A stretch of DNA of 64,000 nt from Azolla caroliniana (taxonomy: Eukaryota > Polypodiophyta). The first letter of the stretch is position 1; every line of letters begins with the position of its first letter. Both the position numbers and the translations under genes were made by a program. Of the stretch, positions 45,817 through 57,017 are shown piece after piece. The stretch lies in assembly GCA_043228905.1 (NCBI GenBank), contig JBHGNT010000013.1, positions 20,956,001 through 21,020,000 on the forward strand, read 5' to 3'. The notes below the pieces were generated by a model that was not told the DNA's origin, searched no databases, and saw nothing but the letters and a program-made list of their open reading frames with translations.

Positions 45817-46002
45817 TGTTGAATACGGGCTTTTAATGGACGCATTCACACTGTCTTCTTTGTACACACTAGGGTTAGGCTACTTATGTAAATAGTGAGA
45901 AGGGCACTTGCCCGAAGTCAATCAGTATATAAACAGATTTTGTAACCTAGTTGTGTGGTTGTTCTTCGTGGCTATTGCAAGATATTCTGAGTTGTGCCTA
46001 AC
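45817..46002 (+). repeat. Copia-E 3' LTR, partial
   Basis: Starts TGTTGAATACGG after the polypurine tract CAGGGGAG, has TATATAAACAG at 45927, and is cut at 46003 by the copia-F LTR. Confidence 0.7.
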
Positions 46003-46854
46003 TGTTGGGAGACAGGTCCCTCCGGATGGGAAGAGAGAAGAACAGTGCCGATGAACAAACTCGGCCGAGGCCGGAACCGGATGAGGAGTACCCGGCTATG
46101 GAGAGCCGGATGACGCAGACCCGGTGAGAACCGGATGAGGAGTACCCGGCTACGGAGAGCCGGATGACGCAGACCAGGTGAGAACCGGAGGAGGAGTACC
46201 CGGCTACGGAGAGCCGGATGATGCAAACCCGGTGAGATCCGGATGAGGAGTACCCGGCTACGGAGAGCCGGATGGTGCAGACCTAGTGAGATCCGGATGA
46301 GGAGTACCCGGCTACGGAGAGCCGGATGGTGCAGACCCGGTGAGAATCGGATGAGAAGTACCCGACTACGGAGAGCCGGATGGTGCTGACCTGTTGAGGA
46401 ATGTGACGAGAACTCAACGCTCTTTATACGCACCGCTCGGCCACAACCGAGCTTAGAATGATACACAGAAAACGGGAAATGAAAGCACGCCACAAAGAGG
46501 AGAAGAGTACACAGGATGTTTACATGGAAAACCCCAAACTAGGGAGAAAAACCACGGCAGCCCATAGGCTGCAAACTATCACTATGTTGGAATGTACAAA
46601 CAGTGAGTTCATGGAGGCAACGACCTCGTGCTCACGATCTTCGCCACAGGCGGCGGTTACAACAGAGGCACTCGACCTCTTTCTCTCTCTCTCTCTCTCT
46701 GTACACTGTTGCGCGCACTGATCTCACGCAAACAGAAATGACAACAACCATAACTAAAAGTTTGCCCTAAGTCATATTTATACTGATATGACTTTTCGGC
46801 TATTTACAAATATAGCCTCAATGGACTCTCAGAAACATATTTACGAAGTCGGAG
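46003..46854 (+). repeat. Copia-F left LTR, distal half inverted
   Basis: 46003-46392 runs in the same direction as the right LTR (TGTTGGGAGACAGGTCCCTCC) and contains about six 54-bp repeats (GATGAGGAGTACCCGGCTAC core). 46395-46854 is instead the reverse complement of the distal part of the right LTR (47850-48305). The LTR is therefore rearranged. Confidence 0.8.
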
Positions 46855-47480
46855 TGGTGAGCCGGACATTGGATACGCAGTCGGAGTGGTGAGCCGGTTT
46901 ATGAGCAATCCCGACAAGGAGCACTGGAACGCGGTCAAATGGATACTCTGGTATTTGAAGGACACTTCAAATATGTGTCTCCGATTCGGCTCCGGAAAAC
47001 CTCAACTTAACGATTTCACCGATTCGGACATGTCGGCTGATGTGGATACCAGCCGGTCTACATCCGGGTATGTAATGACATATGCAGGGGGAGCTGTTTC
47101 GTGGCAGTCGAGGCTGTAGAAGACGGTTGCATTGTCAACCACGGAGGCGGAGTACATGGCTGTTGTGGAAGCCGACAAGGAAATATTATGGATGAAGGAC
47201 TTCATCGGAGAGCTCGGTATCCGTCAAGATGAATACCGACTCTATTGTGACAGTCAAAGTGCCATCCATCTTGCTAAGAATGCGGCCTACCATTCCCGGA
47301 CGAAGCATATCCAGCGAAGATATCACTAGATCCGGGAAAGTGTAGATGACCAGGAGTTCGTACTGACGAAGATCCACACGGCGAGAACGGGTTAGATATG
47401 CTGACCAAAGTGTTGATACCCGACAAGCTGGATGCATGCCGGAAGAGGATCGGACTAGTAAGACACCCCATGCCGGAGTG
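46855..47480 (+). pseudogene. Copia-F RNase H end
   Basis: 46886-47119 (WNAVKWILWYLKDTSNMCLR, SDMSADVDTSRSTSGYV) and, after one stop, 47132-47329 (STTEAEYMAVVEADKEILWM, SQSAIHLAKNAAYHSRTKH). It ends with DMLTKVLIPDKLDAC before the PPT. This is the C-terminal domain of copia pol; all upstream pol is lost. A 20-bp direct duplication (AGTCGGAGTGGTGAGCCGG) at 46855 and 46880 marks the junction. Confidence 0.85.
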
Positions 47481-47491
47481 AAGGGGGAGTT

Positions 47492-48310
47492 TGTTAGGAG
47501 ACAGGTCCCTCCGGAGGGGAAGGGAAAAGAACAGTGCTGATGAACAAACTCTGCCGAGGCCGAAACCGTATGAGGAGTACCCGGTTACGGAGAGCCGGAT
47601 GATGCAGGTCTGGTGAGGACCGGATGAGGAGTACCCGGCTACGGAGAGCCGGGTGATGCAGACCCGGTGAAGACCGGATGAGGAGTACCCGGCTACGGAG
47701 AGCCTGATGGTGCAAACCCGGTGAGAACCAGATAAGGAGTACCCGGCTACGGAGAGCCGGATGACGCAGACCGGTGAGAACCGGATGAGGAGTACTTGGC
47801 TATGGAGAGTTGGATGGTGCAGACCCGGTATGAACCGGATGAAGAGACATATTCGTAAATATGTTTCTGAGAGTCCATCGAGGCTATATTTGTAAATAGC
47901 TGAAAAGTCATATCAGTATAAATATGACTTAGGGCAAACTTTTAGTTATGGTTGTTGTCATTTCTGTTTGCGTGAGATCAGTGCGCGCAACAGTGTACAG
48001 AGAGAGAGAGAGAGAGAGAGAAAGAGGTCGAGTGCCTCTGTTGTAACCGCCGCCTGTGGCGAAGATCGTGAGCACGAGGTCGTTGCCTCCATGAACTCAC
48101 TGTTTGTACATTCCAACATAGTGATAGTTTGCAGCCTGTGGGTTGCCGTGGTTTTTCCCTTAGTTTGGGTTTTCCACGTAAACATCCTGTGTACCTTTTC
48201 TCTCCTTTGTGTCGTGTTTTCCGTTTCCTGTTTTCTGTGTATGATTCTAAGCTCGGTTGTGGCCGAGCGTTGTGCATAAGGAGCGTTGAGTTCCAGTCAC
48301 TAACTGTTTC
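47492..48310 (+). repeat. Copia-F right (3') LTR
   Basis: Starts TGTTAGGAGACAGG after PPT GAAGGGGGAGT. It contains five to six 54-bp minisatellite units (47555-47842), a TATA region (AGTATAAATATG at 47917) and (GA)n at 48000-48025. The right end is not sharply defined. Confidence 0.78.
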
Positions 48311-48430
48311 TCTCTCTCTAACGCACTAGTTGCATTCCCTTTTTTCTGTCTATGCTGCCATCAATCCACTGTTATCTTTTATCTACTTACGATCTGCCAA
48401 GAGAGGAGTGTTCATCTCGTTCCGCATCAG

Positions 48431-48990
48431 ATGAAGACGCTTGCAACAGACACTCAACAACAAATAGATGCACATGAATCTGAGTCGGAAGATGGGTTGG
48501 TAGAAGAAACGGATTCTGAATCTGTTGTTGAAGAAAGAAGATATCCACGAAGAAAAAGGAAGACCTCCTCTTGGTATCCACGCAGTCAATATATTCTCTT
48601 GACTTATGAAGGGGAACCAAAATGCTATGAAGAGGTCATGACTGATATACATAAGGAGAAATGGTATAATGCCATGCAAGAGGAAATGTATTCCTTGCAC
48701 GAGAACCACACATATGAGCTTATGCAGCAACCTGGAGGTAAGAAGGCACTTAGAAATAAATGGGTCTACAAATTAAAGACTAGAGAAGACGGAAGTACAC
48801 CCAAGTATAAGGCCCGCATTGTCGTGAAGGTTTCCAACAAAAAAAGGGTGTTGATTTTGATGAGATTTTTGCTCCATTTGTCAAGATGACTTCCATCCGA
48901 ACTGTTTTGAGTATGGCGGCTAGTATAAATTTGGAACTTGAACAGTTGGATGTTAAAACAACATTCTTGCACGGTGAGTTGGAAAATGAA
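48431..48990 (+). pseudogene. Copia-G reverse transcriptase N-terminus
   Basis: ESVVEERRYPRRKRKTSSWY, then WYNAMQEEMYSLHENHTYEL, NKWVYKLK and KYKARIVVK. A frameshift near 48838 is followed by VDFDEIFAPFVKMTSIRTVL and LEQLDVKTTFLHGELENE. This is the start of a copia RT of a different lineage from copia D and E. It ends at about 48990. Confidence 0.85.
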
Positions 48991-49254
48991 TGCGATACAT
49001 TGTATTGAATTGTGGTGAAAAATCTGGTTTTTTTATCAACTCAAGCTCGTTTTTTTTATTTTTATTTATTTTTAAATCCGAGAAAAAAAACTTTGAACAT
49101 GAATTTGATACATTGTATGGATTTCTGATGAAAACCCTGTTTTTCACATCAACTTGATACAATGTATGGAGTTCATGTTTAGAAATCTTCTTCTTTTTCA
49201 AATTAAAGAGGTTTAAGGTTTACATGAACTCGAATTGTACTAAAATCTCTGTTT
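48991..49254. other. AT-rich stretch with short degenerate repeats
   Basis: GATACATTGTATKG recurs near 48997, 49105 and (variant) 49157, each followed by a T-rich run. No gene is seen. Confidence 0.5.
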
Positions 49255-49560
49255 TTACAAGAGAAAAAGATGCATATCGATACTGCAAAGAAGTATGTTC
49301 ACAACAAGACACGTTACAATGAACACGTGCTTCATTGATTTAACAAAAAACTATTAATAATTGTGTTGATGGTAATTGAACCTTGGAAATGGCATTTACG
49401 TGGTTTATAAAATATTTTGGTGGTTCTTAATCACCACTTAAGCACTTAATGTTGATCTTCATAGTTTGGTTCATCTACAACAAAGAAACATTTATGTGGA
49501 ACTAAGGATGACAACACGAGCATAACTTAGGTGACAAGGAAACTTGCAAGAACTCAACGT
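49255..49560 (+). pseudogene. 926-aa-protein pseudogene, part left of R1
   Basis: Homologous (plus strand) to the antisense of about 57545-57830. Matches include the segments encoding KKYAAQQDTS, DNCVSVDNWNLETPF, SLVHPQQRDIYVG and QGNLQEL. Stops and small indels are frequent. It breaks at AACGT (49556-49560), the duplicated target of R1, and resumes at 53116. Confidence 0.8.
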
Positions 49561-50282
49561 TGTCATGCCTTTCGGCTCCGGATCGTTGCGTGAGTCGGGT
49601 GGGAACCGCTGAGGTTTTGGACTAGGAAGAGGAAGAATTTGAGACGATTCTAATTATGAATAGGTTATTAGAAACTTGTGAATCCCACAAGTATAATGTA
49701 TTTTATTGATTAATATTTAAGTAAGAATAAGTATTTAGATTGATAGAGAAAGATATAGAAATCTCGTGAATCCCACAAGTATAGTTTATTAATTGGTGTT
49801 TTAGGAAATATATCCAATTTCCCAATATATTTCACACTTATTACATTGTGCACCCCATCCTTATATGGCGATGAGAGAGTCTTCACAATCCATGCTTTTT
49901 TTTCTAACTATAGACTCCATGCTTTTCCTATAGATAGACTATATGCTTTATCTAAAGTGATCATGCTTTTTCTATTTTGTGCGTTTTTTATCGACTATAG
50001 CGTTCATGCATGCTAGATGTGCATGCGTAGCTTTTTCTTTTAGCATGCATTTTTCTTTTAACTAAATTTTATCCTACATGAACTTACCTTTCTATGTGGG
50101 ACATTTACTTTTTAATAGTAATGAAATGTAAGTGTAATGGTAGGGTTTCACATTATTAACATGGAGCTGCAAGGTTCAAATCTTGCCCTATGCACGTATT
50201 ATTTATTTTGACATTTTCTTTCATATTTACTAAAACGTTACTTTATAAGTTTTTCATGTAGTGTACGAAATACACTACGACA
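49561..50282 (-). repeat. R1 3' LTR
   Basis: TGTC...CGACA on the plus strand. Differs from the right LTR at several per cent of sites, so R1 is older than the 0-4.6 kb / 52-56.7 kb duplication. Confidence 0.82.
50124..50197 (+). other. tRNA-like module in R1 3' LTR
   Basis: A-box-like AGTGTAATGG and B-box-like GGTTCAAATCT; antisense to R1. Confidence 0.45.
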
Positions 50283-51839
50283 CTCGCCCCCTCCGAACCC
50301 GCACATCCTCCGGTATGTGCCGAAGTTGTCGGTGATTGTTAGTCTCGTCCGTGCATTCTCTACCCGGTTTGTTTCGTCGCCGGTCGTGTTTGGTTGCCGG
50401 CCCTGTTTGGTCGCCGGTTTTTGGTTGCCGGATCCGCCCGGTTTTCGGTTCTGTTCAGTTGCTAGCTCTGTCCGGTCTCCGGTTACCGACCCTCGTAATT
50501 CTTCGTTACTTGTTGTACCCTCCGTTTCTCTCGCTATGTCAGCTTTGTCTCTCCATTTTGAGCATATCCATTCTTTCCACCCGAACCATTGTCGCCATCA
50601 GATCCACCATAGTCTTCGTTCACTGTTTGCATGGCCATGGTCGTTTGTCGCAGCTCCTCGTGCTCCTCTTGAGCATAACCTTTCATGTCTTGTGCATTTT
50701 CCATGCTTCCCACTTTGTTCACTTTTATCGTGTAATCTTGCGTTAGAGTTGACAATCTTCATGTTAGAACCCTCCTCATTTGTTGAGATCTCATCCTTGG
50801 TAACACCCTTTAAATCCGCTTGGCTCGCTTGGCCCTCAACATCCGTGGTAGTGTCTTTTCTTGGCCTCTTTGTTGTAATCGTCGGCCTCAATCTTTTTGA
50901 CCCCTGGTTTAGTTGGATTAGCTTCTTTCTGATTCGGTCTCGTCCGATCCGCTTTTAGTTGGATCGTATTAGCTTCTTTCCGATTCGGTCTCGTTTGATC
51001 GGCATTTGGATAGATTGGCTTTTGATCGGATTTGTATTCGGCCGAATCGGACTCGGTTGATCGGTTTGGACCGAGTCGGCCCCCTTCCGGGTCGGTTTCG
51101 ATCTATCGGTTTCGGTTTTGGTTGGCTTTCTTTTCCTCGTTTTCATCGGGCTCGACCGGTTCATCATCCGATTAAGTCAGATTAGCTTCTTTCCGAATCG
51201 GTATTGTCCGATCGTCTTTCGGCTAGGTCAGCTTCCATCCATATTCGCATTCGGCTGAATCGGACTCGGTCGATCGGTTTTGACCGAGTCGGCTCCCTTC
51301 CGGGTCGGTTTTTGTTTAGATCGGAATTTCATCCGGATCATCTTCCATCCGAACCGGCTTTCGACTTTACCTTTCTTGCCGCCATCTCCGGTCTCTCCGG
51401 TCTCACGTTGGTTCTCGGACGCAACCGCTGAAATCTCTAGGATTAGTGCACATGAACCCTCGGTATTATCATCCTTTGTCATTTCAACCATAGCCACCTT
51501 CTCAGCTATCTCTCCGTCGTATGAATCGGCTTTGACCTTTGTTCTCTCTCCACCACCTTCCGTCTCTTCGGTCTCACGTTGCCTTTTGAACGCAACCGCT
51601 GGAGTCTCTGGAATCAGTGGTGGGGAAGTTTCGATATGGCCATCTGCCATTGATTCGTCCATGAAGACATGGTCGTTTGTCTGCAGACTACCATCCTTCA
51701 TCGACCATGTCTTTGACAAGATTCTCATTTTCCTCTCATCATGTCTTCGACATACCCTTTGGACTTCGGCCCAATCTTCGGTAAGACCATTCGCACCGTC
51801 ATCGTCTTCGAGCTAGATCCCGATGTCCATCCTTTCTTT
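50283..51839 (-). other. R1 interior, low-complexity downstream region
   Basis: Begins (plus strand) with the pyrimidine complement of the PPT. The minus-strand frame 51728-51228 encodes a charged, repetitive 166-aa peptide with ETPAVAFKRQRETEETEGGG and EISAVASENQRETGETGDGG, the same repeat type as R2. Repeats of TCCGATTCGGTCT-type sequence fill 50930-51320. There is no recognisable enzyme domain. Confidence 0.5.
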
Positions 51840-52367
51840 TCAATCGATTGATTTTACAAACATTAGGACTTTATCCTCTCCCACCAATCTTTGTTCCCGC
51901 TTCGAGAGTCGAGCAAAACGATGCTCGAACTCTAGGAATACTTGTGTTGCACTCCGGTAGGTCTTCTCCGATGCCACCCATTCGTCGAATTCTCGATGAT
52001 CTTGTCCCTTTGATCTCTTGAAATCATATGCCTCTTGTAAAGCTTCTTCAAAGGACTCCCATGTTGGGTTTTGTTGCGGCCCTATTTTGTGGATTCTCTC
52101 TTGTAACTCATCTGTGACTACTCGATTGAAGGATGTCACTTGCAATCCTTCTGGTATCCCACATTGCATCATCTCGGCCTTGTATTCGCATAGATAGCGT
52201 GACACATCCTTTCCATCGAATTCCCCGTTTCTTTGCACAAGCCGCGCTACTACCGATTTCATCTCCGACATTGTGCGTTGCTCTTCTTGCATCCGCTTAA
52301 TCATCATCATCATCATCATATTCATCGCTTCTTGTTGATTCTCCATCTCCTTACCACCCCTCTTCAC
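51840..52367 (-). CDS. R1 gag-like protein
   Basis: Intact 175-aa frame. The N-terminus is Met-rich and helical (NMMMMMMIKRMQEEQRTMSE), followed by a retrotransposon-gag core: VVARLVQRNGEFDGKDVSRY, TWESFEEALQEAYDF, VFLEFEHRFARLS. The gene starts just inside the PBS. It lacks a zinc knuckle. It could supply a capsid for packaging or be a relic; relatives of this gag are often found without pol in plant genomes. The first 107 residues recur at 1-323. Confidence 0.75.
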   Translation of the reverse strand: MKRGGKEMENQQEAMNMMMMMMIKRMQEEQRTMSEMKSVVARLVQRNGEFDGKDVSRYLCEYKAEMMQCGIPEGLQVTSFNRVVTDELQERIHKIGPQQNPTWESFEEALQEAYDFKRSKGQDHREFDEWVASEKTYRSATQVFLEFEHRFARLSKREQRLVGEDKVLMFVKSID

Positions 52368-52380
52368 GTCGGGTTCACCA
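52365..52380 (-). other. R1 primer-binding site
   Basis: The minus strand reads TGGTGAACCCGACGTG, complementary to a tRNA 3' end of the form GTCGGGTTCACCA. It lies 2 nt from the LTR edge at 52383. Confidence 0.7.
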
Positions 52381-52382
52381 CT

Positions 52383-53116
52383 TGCGTCGTGCCTTTTGGC
52401 TCCGGATCGTTGCGTGAGTCGGGTGGGAACCGTTGAGGTTTTGGACTAGGAAGAGGAAGAATTTGAGACGATTCTAGTTATGAATAGATTATTAGAAATT
52501 TGTGAATCCCACAAGTATAATGTATTTTATTGATTAATATTTATGTAAGAATATATATTTAGATTGATAGAGAAAGATATAGAAATCTCGTGAATCCCAC
52601 GAGTATAGTTTATTAATTGGTGTTTTAGGAAATATATCCAATTTCCCAAATATTTCATACACTTATTACATTGTGCTCCCCATCCTTATATGGTGATGAG
52701 AGAGTCTTCACAATCCATGCTTTTTTTTTCTAACTATAGACTCCATGCTTTTCCTATAGATAGACTATATGCTTTATCTAAAGTGATCATGATTTTTCTA
52801 TCTTGTGCATTTTCTATCGACTATAGCGTTCATGCACGCTAGATGTACATGTGTAGCTTTTTCTTTTAGCATGCGTTTTTCTTTTAACTAAAGTTTATCC
52901 TACATGAACTTAGGTTTCTATGTGGGACATCTATTTTTTAATAATAATGAAATGCTAGTGTAATGGTAGGGTTTCACATTATTAACATGGAGGTGTAAGG
53001 TTTGAATCTTGCCCTATGCATTTATTATTTATTTTGACATTTTCTTCTATTTCTTCATATTTACTAAAAAGTTACTTTATAAGTTTTTCATGTAGTGTAC
53101 AAAATACACTACGACA
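52383..53116 (-). repeat. R1 5' LTR, copy 2
   Basis: TGCGTCGTGCC...CTACGACA on the plus strand, with the tRNA-like module at 52950-53023. Confidence 0.85.
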
Positions 53117-53515
53117 ACGTGGGGATATTAATAGCTACACATGTAGATGGCCATGACCTAGGGCACCAATTCTGCATTGGTAAAGTTTTGGACATGGTGA
53201 TGCATTAAGTCTTTGTAATACATCTATCATTGACATTAGTGAGGTGGATATTATTGTGTATGACTTTACACTGACAAAAATTGGATGTTTAAGGACGACA
53301 ACGATAGACATAATAAAAGAGATATTACCAAGTCTAGAAGATATTTCAGATTGAAGGCGAACAAGATTTAGTGCACACAATTTGGCGACACCATTTGGTG
53401 AAGACAATGATTTAATTGGTACATTTGAAAATGAGGAGGAAGAGTCACGATTGTATATTAGCTATAGTAGGGATTCTCATGAAAGGAATGATGATAGTGA
53501 TGCAAATAACTCCTA
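53116..53515 (+). pseudogene. 926-aa-protein pseudogene, part right of R1 (copy 2)
   Basis: Continuation of 49255-49560 after R1, identical to 1072-1471. It ends SRDSHERNDDSDANNS then stop, slightly longer than the intact protein's end. The flank to about 53875 is the element's 3' end. Confidence 0.85.
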
Positions 53516-54428
53516 AATGTATTTTTTGTGCAACGATATGCAACAAATTTAGACAACATTTTATCAAATGAAATAGAAAAGTTGATTGTTTTGAAATCTT
53601 TCTCTTATGATATCGTTAGTATTTAAAATACTACTAGTTGTAATTTGTCCTTAAAAATACACAAAGTTACTTTTCGTATTTGGCCAAAATTTGACATTTT
53701 TCAATTTTCCAATTGGTGAAAATTTTAGCTTTTTCATCAAGTTTTCGAGAAATTGTGATACTGGTGTCAAGGTGTTTAGTAAAATGGCCAAAAAAGCCCC
53801 AAAATCAGATGGAATATTCCTTATCCTTCCATTTGTGCGCAATCCTTCCACTTGTGAACGTGAACATGTTTTTTGCTTTATTACTCAGAAGTTTGTGTTA
53901 TTACATGTTAGTTATTATGGTGAATAGGTAATTTATGGGAATACTCAAAATTTTGAACTTTGGTTTCTAACGTAGTTTTGATTTGTTTTCCTTTCATATT
54001 CAATTTACATACGAGACAACCATATGAAACCATGTGCACAAAACTATGGTTCCAAGCCCATGGTTTTGTGCATGTCACAAAGAAAAACTATGTGCATAGA
54101 AACGATGGCTCCAAACCCATGATTTTTTGCATGGACAAACCTATAAAAACCCTAATACAGCTTGTGTAAAAGGGGGGGTCAATTTGGAGATCATCATCAT
54201 CATCATCAATAATATATTATTCCTCTTGACATCTATCTTCTTCTCGAGTATAAAAATCTTTGTTCTTTTCAAATGTGATATTAGTTTCCTCGACTCGTAC
54301 ATACACATCATCGTCTTCTCAACAAGTTCGCGAATGTCCTCCCTGGTCTGTGGCGTCGGTGGTCCCGCTCGCACAAAGCACGCACGCACCTGCATTTTCA
54401 CAACAACGGAAGCCGATGATGTTTCCCG

Positions 54429-55966
54429 AGCTAGCAGGCTTCACATATTTGGGCCTTCCGGCCACTAAATTTTGGCAGTTCGAACACAACTTGTTTTGAC
54501 TGCAAGTCCTGAAGCCTTTGATAATGTACCTGGTTGATCCGCTTATGCCACAGGTCGATATCCGACTCGACCTTCTGATCTTTTCTGAACAAAGCGGCGC
54601 CGACATCATTGTTGTCGAGGGTAAACATCCTCCTGTCTCGGCGCCCTTGCGCGATGATCTGGCTTTCTTCCTCGATGAAGCACCCAAGGTGCGTAAACCG
54701 TACATGCATCCCTTGGGCGACAATCTATCCGATCGACACTAGATTCTTCGTGATTGTCGAAACATGTAAAACATTCATCAACTTTCCCTTTTGATCGACA
54801 TGACTCAAAGGGACCTCTCCGACATGCTCGATCGGGTGAGGAGTGTCATCTCCGGTTGTTTCGGTTCCTCCAAATATGAGAACCACTCTTCGTGGCTTGT
54901 CATATGGTTAGATGCTCCGGAGTCAACATACCACACTTCCTCCGATGTGGAAGTGGTCATCTTCATCGAGTTCGTCTTATGTTTGATTACGAAGGCTGCC
55001 CTTTTCTGGTCTTTCTAGATCCTGATTTGTTTGAATCAGTGCGCTTCTTCCAACACTCGCTCTCTCGGTGTCCTTTCTTGCCACAATACCAACATTTTGT
55101 TTTGGTTTCCGATGCCGCCTTGACTCCCCCTACTCGTGGAGGGTCTCGCACTACTCTCGGCACTACTCTCGGCACTATCTCCATGCCTTTGATTCTACTC
55201 TTGTTGGCCGCCGCTATTGCGTGCCGAACCACCTCGTCCTCCACGCCCATGGGTCGATCTGTCTCTGTGTACATCCGACTATCCAATTGAGTGGTCTTGG
55301 ACCCACTCACGTGGTTTTCTTCAACCATCAACATTGATTGCTAGTCAATGAAGGATGGTGGCTTCTCCCGGGTGCAAATCATTGTCTGGATAGGCTCGTA
55401 CCTCTGCGCTAGACCACTGAGGCAGATCTAGACCATCTCTTCTTCATCCACCGTTACATTGATGGAACCTAATGCGTCACAGATCTCCTTTATCTTAGTG
55501 GTATAATCCGTAACCGACATATCCCTTTGTCGGATGTTGTTGAGCTCTTGTCGGAGCTGCAACATATAGGCTGTGGTAGTGGTGGTGAAAATCGTTTTGG
55601 GATTTTCCCAGGCCTCCTTCGACGTTTTCACATCTCTGATGTAGCCAAGCATCTGGTCGTGCACACAGGACACGAGCCAGTATAGAAGTCTACTCGCTCC
55701 TTGATCCCATGACAAGAAGTCCTTGTGTGCCGACTCCAGCGCTACTTCATTCGCTCCTTCGAAATAGATCTAGTAACCGTGTCCGAGCAGGTACTGGTGC
55801 ATCTTGTGAGACCAAGATGCATAGTTGCCTCTGTCGAGCTTCTACGTTTGAAGCGGGCTAGCCGTTCCTCTGTCCATCTTTCTTCAGGTTGTTCTTACCC
55901 GGAAGTTAGGTTTTCTTCTAGTTTTCTCAGGTATCGTGTCGGTAACAGAGGATTTTCAACCCTTGC
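54429..55966 (-). pseudogene. Copia-A remnant, copy 2
   Basis: Same as 2385-3922: pre-integrase 54431-54709, zinc-knuckle segment 54987-55334, gag 55428-55715, with one Ala-to-Thr change in gag. The primer-binding site follows at 55967-55979. Confidence 0.85.
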
Positions 55967-55979
55967 ACTTTGATACCAT

Positions 55980-56247
55980 GTAAATATTAGCGTGTGGAAT
56001 CTAACAAACACAACCGCCTCTGTCGGATAGCAAGAGAAAATGGAACTAAGGTTTAATGGAAACTTCACAGAACACAAAGAGAGTAGAACAACATAAAACT
56101 CTAATTTAAAAAATACTCCAAGAGTCTATACATATAAAGGACTGATAGAAGTACTGACAAGTAGTTCAGTGCTCGTATAGAGCATCAGACACTAACTCCT
56201 CGGATAACTACATAATAGTCTAGGAGTGTAGACCTCCAATGGCCTAC
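55980..56247 (-). repeat. Copia-A LTR piece, copy 2
   Basis: Equivalent to 3936-4203 and ends with the gypsy-A target duplicate CCTAC. Confidence 0.8.
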
Positions 56248-56659
56248 TGTTACCGATTAAGAACACTGTCTACGCTCAGTCCTTCGAGGTAGACCTCAAG
56301 GTGACCGTGTTAAAAGGAATAGAACCTTCGTACCGTAAATCGTAATGGGATACTCCCTCGTATCCTAGTAGCGTATAAGGGAGACGTCTACAACTGAACT
56401 CTTTAGGAAGTGCGCTGGGATCCGCGCTTACACCTACACCCTTACGATTAACAGTACGCAACAGAGAAACCAAGAATGCAACAGAGAAAGCCACAGATAT
56501 GCACAGATATCCGAGAAGATAGTAATTTATTAGAAAAACGCTCTATACTCCAAAATTACACACTACCTCTTACAGAGGATTTCTGCCCTTTATATACACA
56601 GGGTTTTTAGCCGTTCACGCTTCCCGCGTGAACCATTACATTTGTTTGTTAACGCTTTA
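56248..56659 (-). repeat. Gypsy-A-type LTR, truncated at 56659
   Basis: The first 412 of 468 bp of the LTR. It ends AACGCTTTA and then switches to TAAACACG-type element sequence. The missing LTR end (ACTACATTATAATA...) is not seen in the rest of the window, consistent with an insertion whose far end lies beyond 64000. Confidence 0.85.
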
Positions 56660-57017
56660 AACACGTTCGCGTTCACAAGTGGAAGGATCGCGCATAAATG
56701 GAAGGATAAGGGAAATTTTAGGGGTTTTTCAATGATTTTACAAAACACATTGATACCAGTATCATACAAGTTCAAACATACTATGAAAAAGGTTAAAAAT
56801 CCACTATTTTCGTGATTTAGAAGTAACTAAAAAAAGACGAATTTCAAAAACATACATTCTCAATTTATATCACCAACTTTACAACCAATGTTATTTTATA
56901 AGAAACGATTTTTGGGAAATCATAAGAATTCAAAACACATGATTTTATATTACTCGATTTGTTACAAGCGGAATGTAGTTACACTTAATAGCCAAATATA
57001 CATTCATGATCACTCCT
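56660..57017 (-). other. Putative left terminus and 3' flank of the DDD gene
   Basis: The outermost bases read (TTT)AAACACGTTCGCGTTCAC, then two direct TGGAAGGAT motifs (about 56679 and 56698). The degraded copies at 1790-1830 and 53834-53874 keep both motifs. TTTAAACACG also starts each arm of the palindrome array at 60.8-61.4 kb. No gene lies here; the rest is AT-rich 3' untranslated sequence. Confidence 0.5.

Larger units (their letters stand above)
49561..53115 (-). mobile_element. R1: gag-only, non-autonomous LTR retrotransposon
   Basis: LTRs at about 49561-50282 and 52383-53116 flank a 2.1-kb interior. The target duplicate AACGT is at 49556-49560 and 53116-53120 (or ACGT if the LTR keeps its final A). 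A minus-strand PPT (GGAGGGGGCGAG) abuts the left LTR and the PBS abuts the right LTR, so it reads right to left. Only a gag-like gene and repetitive sequence are present, with no protease, RT or integrase: a LARD-type element. Confidence 0.85.
52045..56659. repeat. Large near-identical duplication, copy 2
   Basis: Matches 1-4615 base for base apart from single substitutions. Its right edge, 56659, lies inside the gypsy-A-type LTR, exactly where the DDD/ParB element begins. Confidence 0.95.

Noticed and set aside
45972-47715. Minus-strand repetitive peptides (LIRFSPGLHHPALRSRV type)
   Set aside because: They translate the 54-bp LTR minisatellite, whose length is a multiple of three; there is no independent coding evidence.
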